Assembly (NCBI GenBank): GCA_023378805.1
Contig: JAMCSQ010000019.1
Span: forward strand, 27,822 to 91,821
Source: Candidatus Parvarchaeota archaeon
Lineage (GTDB): Archaea; Nanobdellota; Nanobdellia; Parvarchaeales; Parvarchaeaceae
Direction of reading: 5' to 3'
Length of the DNA stretch: 64,000 bases
Within the stretch, counting starts at the first letter, position 1, and each line of letters opens with the position of its first letter. Positions 50,749 through 58,724 of this stretch are shown one piece after another. The position numbers and the translations under genes are program-made. The notes beneath the pieces were generated by a model, which worked only from the letters and a program-made list of their open reading frames with translations, did no database searches and was not told where the DNA came from.

Positions 50749-51156
50749 TTATTCTATATCTAGCCCTGAAATTAATTTCTTTACTTTTTTATAGACCTCC
50801 TCAATTATTTTTATCTTTTCTTCTGCAGAAAGACCTTCTAATTCAGGTATGTACCAGTGCTCCGCTTTTTGTATATAGCTTTGCGGTATAAGTATGCAGT
50901 CCTTTGGATCACATACAATTATTATTTTGTCAGCACTTTTCAATAAATCTAGCGTAGGTAGCTTAGGAATTTGCCTACTCATATCTATTCCAAATCTTTC
51001 TTGCACTAATCTTATATCTATAGGGTTTATTCCATTACCAACAGAACTGCCTGCTACACTGAGAGCTTTGTGTTTTTTAGTAAGTCCATTAAATAATGCT
51101 TCTGCAATTTGACTTCTGCTGGTATTATACTTACAAATAAAAAGAACAAACGACAT
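50749..51156 (-). CDS. Low-molecular-weight protein tyrosine phosphatase / ArsC-like
   Basis: A 135-residue protein with the P-loop C-x5-R: Cys8-KYNTS-Arg14 in 'FVLFICKYNTSRSQIAEAL'. A downstream Asp-Pro 'IIIVCDPKDC' is near where the general acid loop would be. This fold covers tyrosine phosphatases and thioredoxin-type arsenate reductases; the Cys pair needed by ArsC is not clearly present, so phosphatase is favoured. It is the last gene of the Roadblock/GTPase run, two bases after the Roadblock gene, and might reverse phosphorylation in that system. Confidence 0.78.
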   Translation of the reverse strand: MSFVLFICKYNTSRSQIAEALFNGLTKKHKALSVAGSSVGNGINPIDIRLVQERFGIDMSRQIPKLPTLDLLKSADKIIIVCDPKDCILIPQSYIQKAEHWYIPELEGLSAEEKIKIIEEVYKKVKKLISGLDIE

Positions 51157-51158
51157 TC

Positions 51159-51533
51159 TTACTGCTTCATGATCTGTGCAATTTCACTTGAAGCCTTAGA
51201 AGATTCTAGAAGAATCAAACCGTAATTTGTATTAGGATCTATCATTATTGTAAGTATTGCATCTGTCCCTGCTTGTACAGCTACCACTCTTATGTCTTTT
51301 GACTCTGCAACTACCCTTTCTAAGGTATTTTTTGCACCCAAAGATTTGATAGCTGTTTCTGCTGAACCTACCATTGAAGCCAGCATCGCAGCAAAGGTAT
51401 TAGGATCTACATCTTCAGGCATTAAAGAGACCATAGGCAAACCATTAGCTGATATAACAGCAGACGCCTTTATCCCACCAACAGTGCTTAATCTTTGTAA
51501 AACACTTTTCAATTGTTCTGATTTTGTAGCCAT
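51159..51533 (-). CDS. Roadblock/LC7-domain protein (MglB-like)
   Basis: A 124-residue Roadblock/LC7 domain: 'LKSVLQRLSTVGGIKASAVIS', here the opening helix and strand, then 'NGLPMVSLMPEDVDPNTFAAM' in part, 'LASMVGSAETAIKSLG', and 'GTDAILTIMIDPNTNYGLIL'. Roadblock proteins pair with Ras-like GTPases as GAPs or scaffolds (MglB for MglA, CvnB in actinomycete conservons). The next gene upstream, 30 bases away, carries exactly such a GTPase, which supports a functional pair. Confidence 0.88.
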   Translation of the reverse strand: MATKSEQLKSVLQRLSTVGGIKASAVISANGLPMVSLMPEDVDPNTFAAMLASMVGSAETAIKSLGAKNTLERVVAESKDIRVVAVQAGTDAILTIMIDPNTNYGLILLESSKASSEIAQIMKQ

Positions 51534-51563
51534 ATTTAATTTATGATTTTCTTATTTAAATAA

Positions 51564-52805
51564 TTATGTTAACTGCTTGAACAAGGCAGATAAGGCCTCG
51601 TTTATTCCTGCCTCCTTTAATTTTGTTGGCTCGTTTGGATCAACTTTTGATAGGTCCTCCGCAACCGTCTGTATTAATATTATTGCAGAATCTAAGTGAA
51701 GCTTTTCTCGTATTTCCTCTTTTTTAAGTGCGCCATCAAGATCAGATTTATTTGCAATAACTACTACAGGCAAACCATAAGTTTCCGTTTTTCTAAGCAT
51801 TTCCACTGCTCTTGGAAACTGTTCCGGTTTAGTTGAGTCTACTACAAGAAATACCCCAATAGCCTCACCGCCAAGCATTTTAAGCAGAGGATCGAACCTC
51901 TCCTGCCCAGGTGTTCCAAACAAATCTGCACGATAACCTTGAAAATCAACTGTTCCGTGGTCTAATGCTATAGTCCCTCCAAGTTTATCTACACTTACTG
52001 CATTCTTGGAAGCACTGTGTATAAAAGAACTTTTACCTGCATCAGTTGGCCCGGTTACGAGAATTTTAGGGAAATAAACTTTTATTCCTCCAGGCTTCAT
52101 TGCTTTAAATAAAACTGAGGAAAATGCCGGATTTTCTTCAATCCAATCACACTTTAATACAGCAAAATATTGGCCGAAGATAACTCGCTTTTCTATTCCT
52201 TTAACCTCTATTGTTGAATTGACATTTGAAAGCAGCTTGTCTACGTTTTGTTTTTCATAGCCCCAGTCTGTAAAAAGAAGTACTGCTGCTGAGTCTTTAC
52301 TTACAACCTCTTTTTTTATATCATTCATAAATGAAGTGGCAAATGAAAAATCAAAGAAATCAGCAAGCAATGAAAAGGAATCGATTACAAGCAATCCATA
52401 TCCATTACCTAGTTCTTTAAGAACCTTCGTCCTAACTTCTTCCTTGTCATAAGGATTACCTATTACCCTTATGTGATCAGTTTCATCGGATTTTATACCC
52501 GTTATTCCACTGTATGCATCTATTATAAATAAGTTTTCATTGGCAGGAAAGTCGTATTCTTTCATTTCTGTGAGATAAGACTGTGGAGAGGTTCTATTCA
52601 GGAATACAAGAACTTTTACCCCAGAGGTTATATTCTTATGTATTATCTGGTATCCAAACACTTCGTTTCCTACGGATGGCGAAGCGGATATTAATACCAC
52701 TTTCTTAGAAGGTATCCCTTTAAGCTGTTCATCCAACTTAGCTATCCCAAAGTAAGGGTCAAAATCCTTGTCTGTTATTCCATCCAATCCTTTATATTCT
52801 ATCAT
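51564..52805 (-). CDS. Fusion of degenerate RecA/KaiC-like domain and MglA/COG2229-type small GTPase
   Basis: A 413-residue two-domain protein. Residues ~1-235 resemble a RecA/KaiC ATPase but the P-loop position reads 'ISASPSVGNEVFG' (no GK-T/S), while the Walker B-like 'GLLVIDSFSLL' remains. Residues ~245-413 are a small GTPase: G1 'GPTDAGKSS' (252-260), G3 'LFGTPGQERF' (295-304) with Gly where Ras has Asp, and G4 'NKSD' (352-355). The 'GTPGQ' form is typical of Roadblock-partnered bacterial and archaeal GTPases. It probably works with the Roadblock protein and the KaiC-like protein on either side. Confidence 0.83.
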   Translation of the reverse strand: MIEYKGLDGITDKDFDPYFGIAKLDEQLKGIPSKKVVLISASPSVGNEVFGYQIIHKNITSGVKVLVFLNRTSPQSYLTEMKEYDFPANENLFIIDAYSGITGIKSDETDHIRVIGNPYDKEEVRTKVLKELGNGYGLLVIDSFSLLADFFDFSFATSFMNDIKKEVVSKDSAAVLLFTDWGYEKQNVDKLLSNVNSTIEVKGIEKRVIFGQYFAVLKCDWIEENPAFSSVLFKAMKPGGIKVYFPKILVTGPTDAGKSSFIHSASKNAVSVDKLGGTIALDHGTVDFQGYRADLFGTPGQERFDPLLKMLGGEAIGVFLVVDSTKPEQFPRAVEMLRKTETYGLPVVVIANKSDLDGALKKEEIREKLHLDSAIILIQTVAEDLSKVDPNEPTKLKEAGINEALSALFKQLT

Positions 52806-52841
52806 ATAATAAAGATATGGTAATTATTGCTTTTAAATATA

Positions 52842-53510
52842 TCATTCGATTTCCTTGAACTGAAGTACTTCTTTGCTTGTACCGGAAAGCTTAAAGTATC
52901 TCTTCCCCTCTTGAAGTTTTAAATCTATTACTGCATCGGAAATGTTCTTTATCGTTTCTATAACTTCAGGTGGATGCATAGCAACATCTATAGAAAATAT
53001 TGTAGTTATTCCTGCCAACTTTGCCTTTCCTACAACAAACTGAAGGAATCTATATACTGTTACAGGATTATTATATATCAATAAATTTGACAAATTGTCA
53101 AATATGTTTATGACTGGTTTTGCATCTTTTACAAAATCGCTGTTTGCACTTGATAGAGAAACAGATAAACCCGTTAAATCCAAAGGCCCATTTAATATTT
53201 TCGCGTAGGAATTATCGGTGGCGCTGGGTGAGTTTGTCCTACTAAAATCATCCAATATTCTAAAATCCGCCCCTAAATACGGATTTATATTTATGCCTCT
53301 GGAATTGAATTCAGTTATTAATTCAGAATATGACTTTGAAGTTAAAACATAAACAATCGCATTCTTAGCCGAAAGTGCAGACTGCACAAGTTTATATATA
53401 AACTGCTCTTTTCCTGATTCTTTGTCTCCAAATAAAGCATAGACCTTTCTGTAATCCAAACCATTAGTAAGTTCATCAAAATTTTTAAAACCTGTTTTTA
53501 TACCTTCCAT
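52842..53510 (-). CDS. KaiC/RecA-superfamily protein with altered P-loop
   Basis: A 222-residue single RecA-like domain beginning 'KTGFKNFDELTNGLDYRKVY', the KaiC/GvpD opening. The P-loop is 'FGDKESGKEQFIYKL' (28-35): GK is kept but the Thr/Ser that binds Mg2+ is Glu. The Walker B-like strand is 'PVINIFDNLSNLLI'. Such proteins include ArlH, the ATP-binding regulator of archaellum assembly. It might sense nucleotide without rapid turnover. It follows the 203-residue gene by one base. Confidence 0.8.
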   Translation of the reverse strand: MEGIKTGFKNFDELTNGLDYRKVYALFGDKESGKEQFIYKLVQSALSAKNAIVYVLTSKSYSELITEFNSRGININPYLGADFRILDDFSRTNSPSATDNSYAKILNGPLDLTGLSVSLSSANSDFVKDAKPVINIFDNLSNLLIYNNPVTVYRFLQFVVGKAKLAGITTIFSIDVAMHPPEVIETIKNISDAVIDLKLQEGKRYFKLSGTSKEVLQFKEIE

Positions 53511-53511
53511 A

Positions 53512-54123
53512 TTAAACCAACCTTACTTTTTTTGATTTTATCCCCATCGGAGAACCGTCAACCTTCATTAAGATGTCTACCGTCAACTGATCTTCCTGCT
53601 TCAGGAAGTTTATTTCCTCCAGCAAAGACTCATTTGCAGGCATATTTATGAATGGAAAAAGGTAATTTGAAAGACTCTTAAAAAGCTCCTTTTTACCATT
53701 CTTTTTAAGCATTATAGAAACTTTGTCGCTCATATCCTGTGTTTCAACTATTTTAAAGTAATCAGTATCTATTACTATGTCAGTTATGCTATCATGTGGC
53801 AAGCCTTTAAGATCTTCTATTACCGGATCTATGTTCTCATCCGAACCGAATTGCTTTGAAACCGATTTCTGCTGGTTATTCTCTATGAAATCAATAGTTA
53901 ATTTTACAGATTTTATAAGGAAAAGCCTTAACAAAATATTATATATTTTATAAATTTTTATTGTTAAAGGATGCTGCGCCTTTATGGATATAACGCCTTC
54001 TTTGTATTCAAGACTTATGGATACTTTTTTATAAGCTATCAAACCACTTATCTTTGAAAGAGGAGCATTCTCTTCATAAAAGCTCTTTAGTTCATTTACC
54101 GCATCAAAAATATCGATTTCCAT
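53512..54123 (-). CDS. Hypothetical protein in the Roadblock/GTPase cluster
   Basis: A 203-residue soluble protein, apparently alpha/beta, with alternating strands ('KVSISLEYKEGVISIKAQH', 'DSITDIVIDTDYFKIVE', 'DQLTVDILMKVDGSPMG') and a central helix. No signal, membrane segment or catalytic motif. I do not recognise it. Its stop is one base before the KaiC-like start, so it is translationally linked to that protein and may be its partner. Confidence 0.7.
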   Translation of the reverse strand: MEIDIFDAVNELKSFYEENAPLSKISGLIAYKKVSISLEYKEGVISIKAQHPLTIKIYKIYNILLRLFLIKSVKLTIDFIENNQQKSVSKQFGSDENIDPVIEDLKGLPHDSITDIVIDTDYFKIVETQDMSDKVSIMLKKNGKKELFKSLSNYLFPFINMPANESLLEEINFLKQEDQLTVDILMKVDGSPMGIKSKKVRLV

Positions 54124-54161
54124 GTTATATAATGTAAATTAAACAATTTAAAATTGACATT

Positions 54162-54797
54162 TCAGCCAGCACATGCCCCCGTTGGTGAAGTAGCAGGGTC
54201 ATAAAGTATTTTTTCGTCTGGCGAAATTGCAACGGCACTGCCTGAAATAGATTCAATGACTGCAACATAACCAGCACATCCCGTGCTTTCATTGAACCAC
54301 AGAGATATGTTTTTACCTGTTTGAATGGCTACATAATTGTTATTAAGCTGCTTTGTCGTTACCCATTCAACATACTGCTGATTGGTCATAACTATGAAAT
54401 TAGTTGATACTGATGCATTATATACCATATGAACCTTGAAAGTATCTGGTATTGTAAGAAATGAATATGAATCTGCACTTAAAACCGTTGGCTCATTCCA
54501 TACAGTTATCAAAGGATTATTATCAAGAAATGAAAAGGGTAAAGCAGAAATATTCTGATTATGTATTGCCAAGGTAGAATTTGGATAATAAGAGAGTATA
54601 GACCTGTTTATTATTATATTTACGCCAGTATTTGACAGACAGAAAGGTCCTGAACCGTTTACTGCCAAAGTTTCATTTGAGAAATAGCACGAATTAAAGA
54701 GAACTACGTGCATTTTAAATGCATAGAATATTGCTATTAAAATTATTATTAAAAACACTATCATCAGTACATTCGTCAAAGCAGATCTTTTCTTCAT
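54162..54797 (-). CDS. Membrane-anchored secreted protein, pilin-cluster
   Basis: A 211-residue protein with a basic N-terminus 'MKKRSALTNVLMIVF' and one helix (about 10-28), then an outside domain rich in Asn, Ser and Val, with Cys38-like, Cys54 and two late Cys ('STGCAGY', 'GACAG'). It could be a minor pilin or an anchored surface protein; the helix starts directly after a short charged lead. It lies between a pilin-like gene and the cytosolic signalling genes. Family not recognised. Confidence 0.65.
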   Translation of the reverse strand: MKKRSALTNVLMIVFLIIILIAIFYAFKMHVVLFNSCYFSNETLAVNGSGPFCLSNTGVNIIINRSILSYYPNSTLAIHNQNISALPFSFLDNNPLITVWNEPTVLSADSYSFLTIPDTFKVHMVYNASVSTNFIVMTNQQYVEWVTTKQLNNNYVAIQTGKNISLWFNESTGCAGYVAVIESISGSAVAISPDEKILYDPATSPTGACAG

Positions 54798-54845
54798 TTA
54801 CTAAAAACAAAGTCATTAAATAAAAAGCTTTTTAATGAAGACTAA

Positions 54846-55238
54846 TTATGGAGCTGGGCAATTTATTATATTAGTACCCGTTCTCGCACCCGTACCAGCA
54901 GGCCCTGCCAATGTAGATCCATTATACAAAGTTGTAGTAGTTATATTTGTAAGCGTTGAAGGGTTGGTGTAACACCATAAAACTTTGCCATTAGACTCTG
55001 TCATTGTTGAACTGCACCAACCATAAGGAAAAGAACCAGCTGAAGCGGCAGAAGAGGCTGTTGTCTGACATTCTGTCTCGAAGGCGCTGACGGCGCTGCT
55101 ACTTGTACTAGCACCGCCCCCTAATCCTTTAAACCCTCCTAACACAAAAGTAATCAAAAGGACAAGTATAAGCAAACCTATTGCTATAAGTATAATAGTA
55201 TTTATAGGCAACCCTTGAGCCTTTCTATTTAAAACCAT
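54846..55238 (-). CDS. Type IV pilin-like protein
   Basis: A 130-residue protein: lead 'MVLNRKAQG', then a helix 'LPINTIILIAIGLLILVLLI', a Gly-rich linker 'LGGFKGLGGGAST' and a small outside domain with three Cys. The RKAQG/L boundary is a good class III (prepilin peptidase) site, as in archaeal pilins. It is the first gene of the seven-gene minus-strand cluster down to 50749. The organism must have a prepilin peptidase and assembly ATPase elsewhere for it to form a filament. Confidence 0.75.
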   Translation of the reverse strand: MVLNRKAQGLPINTIILIAIGLLILVLLITFVLGGFKGLGGGASTSSSAVSAFETECQTTASSAASAGSFPYGWCSSTMTESNGKVLWCYTNPSTLTNITTTTLYNGSTLAGPAGTGARTGTNIINCPAP

Positions 55239-55363
55239 ATTTACGTATTAAAATTAATAGTATTTAAATGTTTCTTTTTTAATTAAAATTACAATCAAAA
55301 TTAAGCAGATATGCTTGCAAATTAAAGATTTATTAATGTTAAAGGACATAAAATACACGTTAT

Positions 55364-55636
55364 ATGTATTTGAGTAGACTTGTTATAGACGCAGTAAAAC
55401 CCATCGGTGAGTACAACATAATAGACCTTGCAAATGATATTGCAAAACACGTAAGAAATGGAGATGTTTTCATAAAGGTTGTAGAAGTTGACATACACAC
55501 TGAAGGCCTAAAGATAGTTGTCGAAGGCTCAAAAATAAACTTTGAAGGCATACAGAAAGCTTTGAAGGACAGAGGAGCGGTAATAAACAGTTTAGATGAA
55601 GCTACAGTAAGTTCTAATGGAAAGAGCAAAAAATAG
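55364..55636 (+). CDS. DUF211-family protein
   Basis: A 90-residue protein of the archaeal DUF211 family: 'MYLSRLVIDAVKPIGEYNII', 'KVVEVDIHTEGLKIVVEG' and 'IQKALKDRGAVINSLDEA'. Family proteins have a ferredoxin-like fold and form rings; function is not established. It overlaps the start of the VIT/CCC1-like transporter by 20 bases, which suggests a role linked to metal transport. Confidence 0.85.
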   Translation: MYLSRLVIDAVKPIGEYNIIDLANDIAKHVRNGDVFIKVVEVDIHTEGLKIVVEGSKINFEGIQKALKDRGAVINSLDEATVSSNGKSKK

Positions 55637-56168
55637 ATATATAATTCTAGGTTTAAGCGATGGACTTTTTCTTGGACTTGGTATCTCTTTAGGTATTTCT
55701 GTTTTCCATAGTTATCAGCTTACCTTTGCATCTATTCTTTTAGTGGGAGTAAGCGGTTCGCTTTCCAATTTCTTTTCTGCTTATAACGCTGAGAATTTTG
55801 TATTGGGCCAGCAAATGAAGGAATATAGAAAAGTACTCTTTGCTAAGGAGTACAGCCCTAACAAGATTACGCAGCTAAAAAAAGCGAAAAATCTCAGATA
55901 TGCTGAAATAGGCTTTCTTTCAACGCTACTGGGCAGCTTTATTGTTCTTTTACCCTATATTGTATACTACGCTTTAAATGCAAAGCAAAGCGTTATCACA
56001 AGCGTTATCTCCCTTATTCTAAGTTTGATAATACTTGCATCCATAGGAGGTTACTCGCAGGAAGAAAAGACACAAAAGATAAAAGAAGGGTTAAAAACTG
56101 CAGGAACAGGACTGCTTATCGCAGTGATAAGTGCTTTTTTAGGTATACTAATAAATATGTTTATTTAG
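55617..56168 (+). CDS. VIT1/CCC1-family membrane transporter
   Basis: A 183-residue protein with about five helices. 'IILGLSDGLFLGLGISLGIS' in the first helix (with the family's D-G) and 'SGSLSNFFSAYNAENF' in the second match the VIT1/CCC1 iron-manganese transporters, as does the last 'GLKTAGTGLLIAVISAFLG'. The family moves Fe2+/Mn2+ out of the cytoplasm. The cytoplasmic metal-binding domain of plant VIT1 is much reduced here. It is coupled to DUF211 and its 3' end overlaps a convergent gene by eight bases. Confidence 0.8.
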   Translation: MERAKNRYIILGLSDGLFLGLGISLGISVFHSYQLTFASILLVGVSGSLSNFFSAYNAENFVLGQQMKEYRKVLFAKEYSPNKITQLKKAKNLRYAEIGFLSTLLGSFIVLLPYIVYYALNAKQSVITSVISLILSLIILASIGGYSQEEKTQKIKEGLKTAGTGLLIAVISAFLGILINMFI

Positions 56169-56946
56169 ACTTTGCAAGGTCTGCCATCTTTGAACTAAAC
56201 TCAGTTCCTTTTACTATTATTTCCTGGGCTTTTTCCCCGTTTAGGTCTATCTTTTCTCCATGAAACAATCTTTTTCCAAGTGCAAATATCTCATTGAAAT
56301 CAGTAATATGCTTCTTAGTTACCAACCCTCTTTCTTCAAGCTTTAAAAGCATTTCGGGTATAACTTCTGGTGAAGGAGGTATATCTCCCTGCCTCATTAT
56401 TGCAGCCTGCGCAGAGTTTACAACAGACCAGTACATATCTGTAACAACAGAAGCAAGTTTAAGTTTTGCTGAATTCGAGTATAGTTCACTTCTTGTTAAA
56501 GAAGCATATATTGATTCCTCTGTAGGTTTTATCTCACCCATATTAAGCAGGGCCTGTAAAGGTTCAAAATAGCCTGTATCTATTAAAGGAACGCCATATT
56601 TTAGAACATTTACTGAAACCGGATCTGCAGCTATGATTCCGCGCCAAAAAGCAGTTAATGTTACAAAGTTTATGTGCAATTTTACTTGGCTCTCCTTTAC
56701 CAGCTTGTCAACATCTGAAAATATTAAAGATTGGACTTTTTCATCCAGTTTATTTAGAACATCATCCATTACCACCATTATATCCACATCGCTGTTTTCA
56801 GTTTCTTTGCCTTTGCTGTAAGAACCAAATAAAACGATGGTTTTCATCACTTTTGGATACATCTCAAATATCCCTTTCGCAAACTTATAAGCAGCATCGT
56901 ATCCTTTCAATTCCAAATGTCCCTCTCCATTGTTTTCTTCCATCAT
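56161..56946 (-). CDS. Nucleotidyltransferase (MNT/kanamycin-type fold) protein
   Basis: A 261-residue protein. The N-terminal nucleotidyltransferase motif is 'VLFGSYSKGKETENSDVDIM' (G-S-x5-E-x4-D-x-D, about 37-56), with a third acid probably in 'KLHINFVTLT'. The C-terminal ~110 residues are helical, HEPN-like in size. Such proteins transfer nucleotides to proteins, drugs or RNA; there is no adjacent HEPN toxin gene, so a plain MNT antitoxin is not supported. Its start overlaps the TIM-barrel gene by four bases, suggesting a joint role. Confidence 0.8.
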   Translation of the reverse strand: MMEENNGEGHLELKGYDAAYKFAKGIFEMYPKVMKTIVLFGSYSKGKETENSDVDIMVVMDDVLNKLDEKVQSLIFSDVDKLVKESQVKLHINFVTLTAFWRGIIAADPVSVNVLKYGVPLIDTGYFEPLQALLNMGEIKPTEESIYASLTRSELYSNSAKLKLASVVTDMYWSVVNSAQAAIMRQGDIPPSPEVIPEMLLKLEERGLVTKKHITDFNEIFALGKRLFHGEKIDLNGEKAQEIIVKGTEFSSKMADLAKSK

Positions 56947-58670
56947 ACCATTGGCGCCCCCGAAAAGCTTGAATTGCCTTTATTCTCCATATACCCGCCC
57001 CCTACGGCAGGAAATATGCCTGAAAAACCGCCATATGGGAACATATCCTGCTTCAATCCAAGATTAGAATAAGATGAATAATCTCCAACTATAGAAGAAT
57101 AAGGCTGGCCAAGATATGAAGGCAGTGATACATACGGAGTATTACCATATAAAGGGGCACCCATATACTGAAGCGATTGAATAGTTCCACCTTCAAGTCC
57201 ACCCAATCCTCCAAATACCTCCATTATTGCTGGAACTTCGAGTCCTTTTTCCATCATTGCATCGTAAATATCCTTTATCGGCGCGTTTCCCTGCCCCAAC
57301 GGAAGGTGACTGTCCTTGTTTCCCATATTATCATTCAAGTGATATCTTTTTAAATAATCTCCTGCCGCCTTCGCCATCTCTACTATGTCCTTGTCAGAGT
57401 AAGCCTGCCCTGTTTTTGGATTTATATATGATTTAAAGACATTTATATGCCCTATATCAAGATTTATGCCTATAATATCACTGCTTATCTTTTCTGCTTC
57501 TTTAAGAGACAAGTGCTGTTTTTCATGGAGTTCTTTTGCGAATTCCTCTCTGGCTATCCTTACTGCTTCTGCAGTATCTCTCGGATCACTTAATGACATT
57601 TCAGGAGACATTGGATTTTCAACAAGTATCATTGGTTTTGATTCTGTATTATTATAAGAAAACATTGCAGCCTTAACTATCCCCTGAGCAGCAAGCTCCG
57701 GCGCCTTTTTATCGTACGGCACAAACCGATTACTGAGGTTTTTTTCTTCTATTTCAAGCTCTGCATATTTTTGATTGAGGTTTTTAACCATCTCCTGTAT
57801 ATTTTCAAGGTTCTTCTGTGCAGCTTCCAATTCTTTTTTGTCGGATCCTGCCCTCCCTCCACCCATTTTTGCCAGAAGCTCTGTCTCTTGATACTCCAAA
57901 TTCCTTAAGCTCATATTAAGACTTGCTCTTTCTTGGTTGAGCTGCTGCGACTTACTTTTCCTATAGAATTCAAGCGCACCTTCTGGATTCAATATTACCT
58001 TGCCATCATCAGAAACAAATCCGAGCTTTTTATTATCCTTGTTTTCAAACACTTTTTGATAGAAACTTTCCCCATACATATCTTTAAACTTTTGCATTGC
58101 CAGTCTTTTCCTTTCTTCAGGATCACTTACACGGTTTTTGTCAATGCCCAATTCTATCTCCTGTTTTGGAATCTGAATTACTTTGCCCTCTGTTTCATCA
58201 TAAACTGAATATATTAAGCTTTTATCCGGATCAGAAAGCTGGTCTGCGGATGCATGGAAAATAACAGGCATATTCTCTCTACCCATCTTTTTGCTTATGT
58301 CATCGGCAAACTCCAAAGCTGTTCCTATTTCCCTTTCAATGAGGTGTTCATATACTTCTGATTTGGCTTTTGACTGCGGTTCTATCCCTGAAAAATTTAT
58401 AGCCCAAGGTGCATGTACACTTAAATCAACATCATTTGTCTTTGCAAGGTTTGCTATTGCTTCTCTTTCTGTTTTCCCCAATGTATCTGCAGCATTACCC
58501 TGTTCCCCTCCAAGTCCATACACGCTTGCTACATCTATTTCGACCATCTTTGCGCCGCTTCTAAGTACCTTAGCAAACTCTTCCAGCTGGTTTCTTTCTC
58601 CTATAGAAACGCCGAACTGGACCTTATTGAACGGATCATTGAACTTGCTATTAAGAGTATATTTAGTCAT
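56943..58670 (-). CDS. Xylose-isomerase-like TIM-barrel protein with coiled-coil insertion
   Basis: A 575-residue protein. Barrel features are spread over the N- and C-terminal thirds: 'VQFGVSIGERNQLEEFAKVL', 'DLSVHAPWAINF', 'MILVENPMSPEM', 'NLDIGHINVF' and 'RYHLNDNMGNKDSHLPLGQG' match sugar isomerase/AP endonuclease IV-type barrels with metal-binding His/Asp/Glu. Between them is a ~130-residue insert, about 210-320, with a long coiled coil. The last ~85 residues are Gly/Tyr/Pro-rich and likely disordered. Substrate unknown. It is coupled to the nucleotidyltransferase by a four-base overlap. Confidence 0.75.
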   Translation of the reverse strand: MTKYTLNSKFNDPFNKVQFGVSIGERNQLEEFAKVLRSGAKMVEIDVASVYGLGGEQGNAADTLGKTEREAIANLAKTNDVDLSVHAPWAINFSGIEPQSKAKSEVYEHLIEREIGTALEFADDISKKMGRENMPVIFHASADQLSDPDKSLIYSVYDETEGKVIQIPKQEIELGIDKNRVSDPEERKRLAMQKFKDMYGESFYQKVFENKDNKKLGFVSDDGKVILNPEGALEFYRKSKSQQLNQERASLNMSLRNLEYQETELLAKMGGGRAGSDKKELEAAQKNLENIQEMVKNLNQKYAELEIEEKNLSNRFVPYDKKAPELAAQGIVKAAMFSYNNTESKPMILVENPMSPEMSLSDPRDTAEAVRIAREEFAKELHEKQHLSLKEAEKISSDIIGINLDIGHINVFKSYINPKTGQAYSDKDIVEMAKAAGDYLKRYHLNDNMGNKDSHLPLGQGNAPIKDIYDAMMEKGLEVPAIMEVFGGLGGLEGGTIQSLQYMGAPLYGNTPYVSLPSYLGQPYSSIVGDYSSYSNLGLKQDMFPYGGFSGIFPAVGGGYMENKGNSSFSGAPMV

Positions 58671-58724
58671 AGAGTAGTATTGGTTATTATAAGATAAATG
58701 CTTTTTTATTGTTATGGGTATAGA

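Noticed and set aside
56161..56946. Nucleotidyltransferase considered as the antitoxin of an MNT/HEPN toxin-antitoxin pair
   Set aside because: The protein is twice the length of MNT antitoxins and no HEPN gene is next to it.
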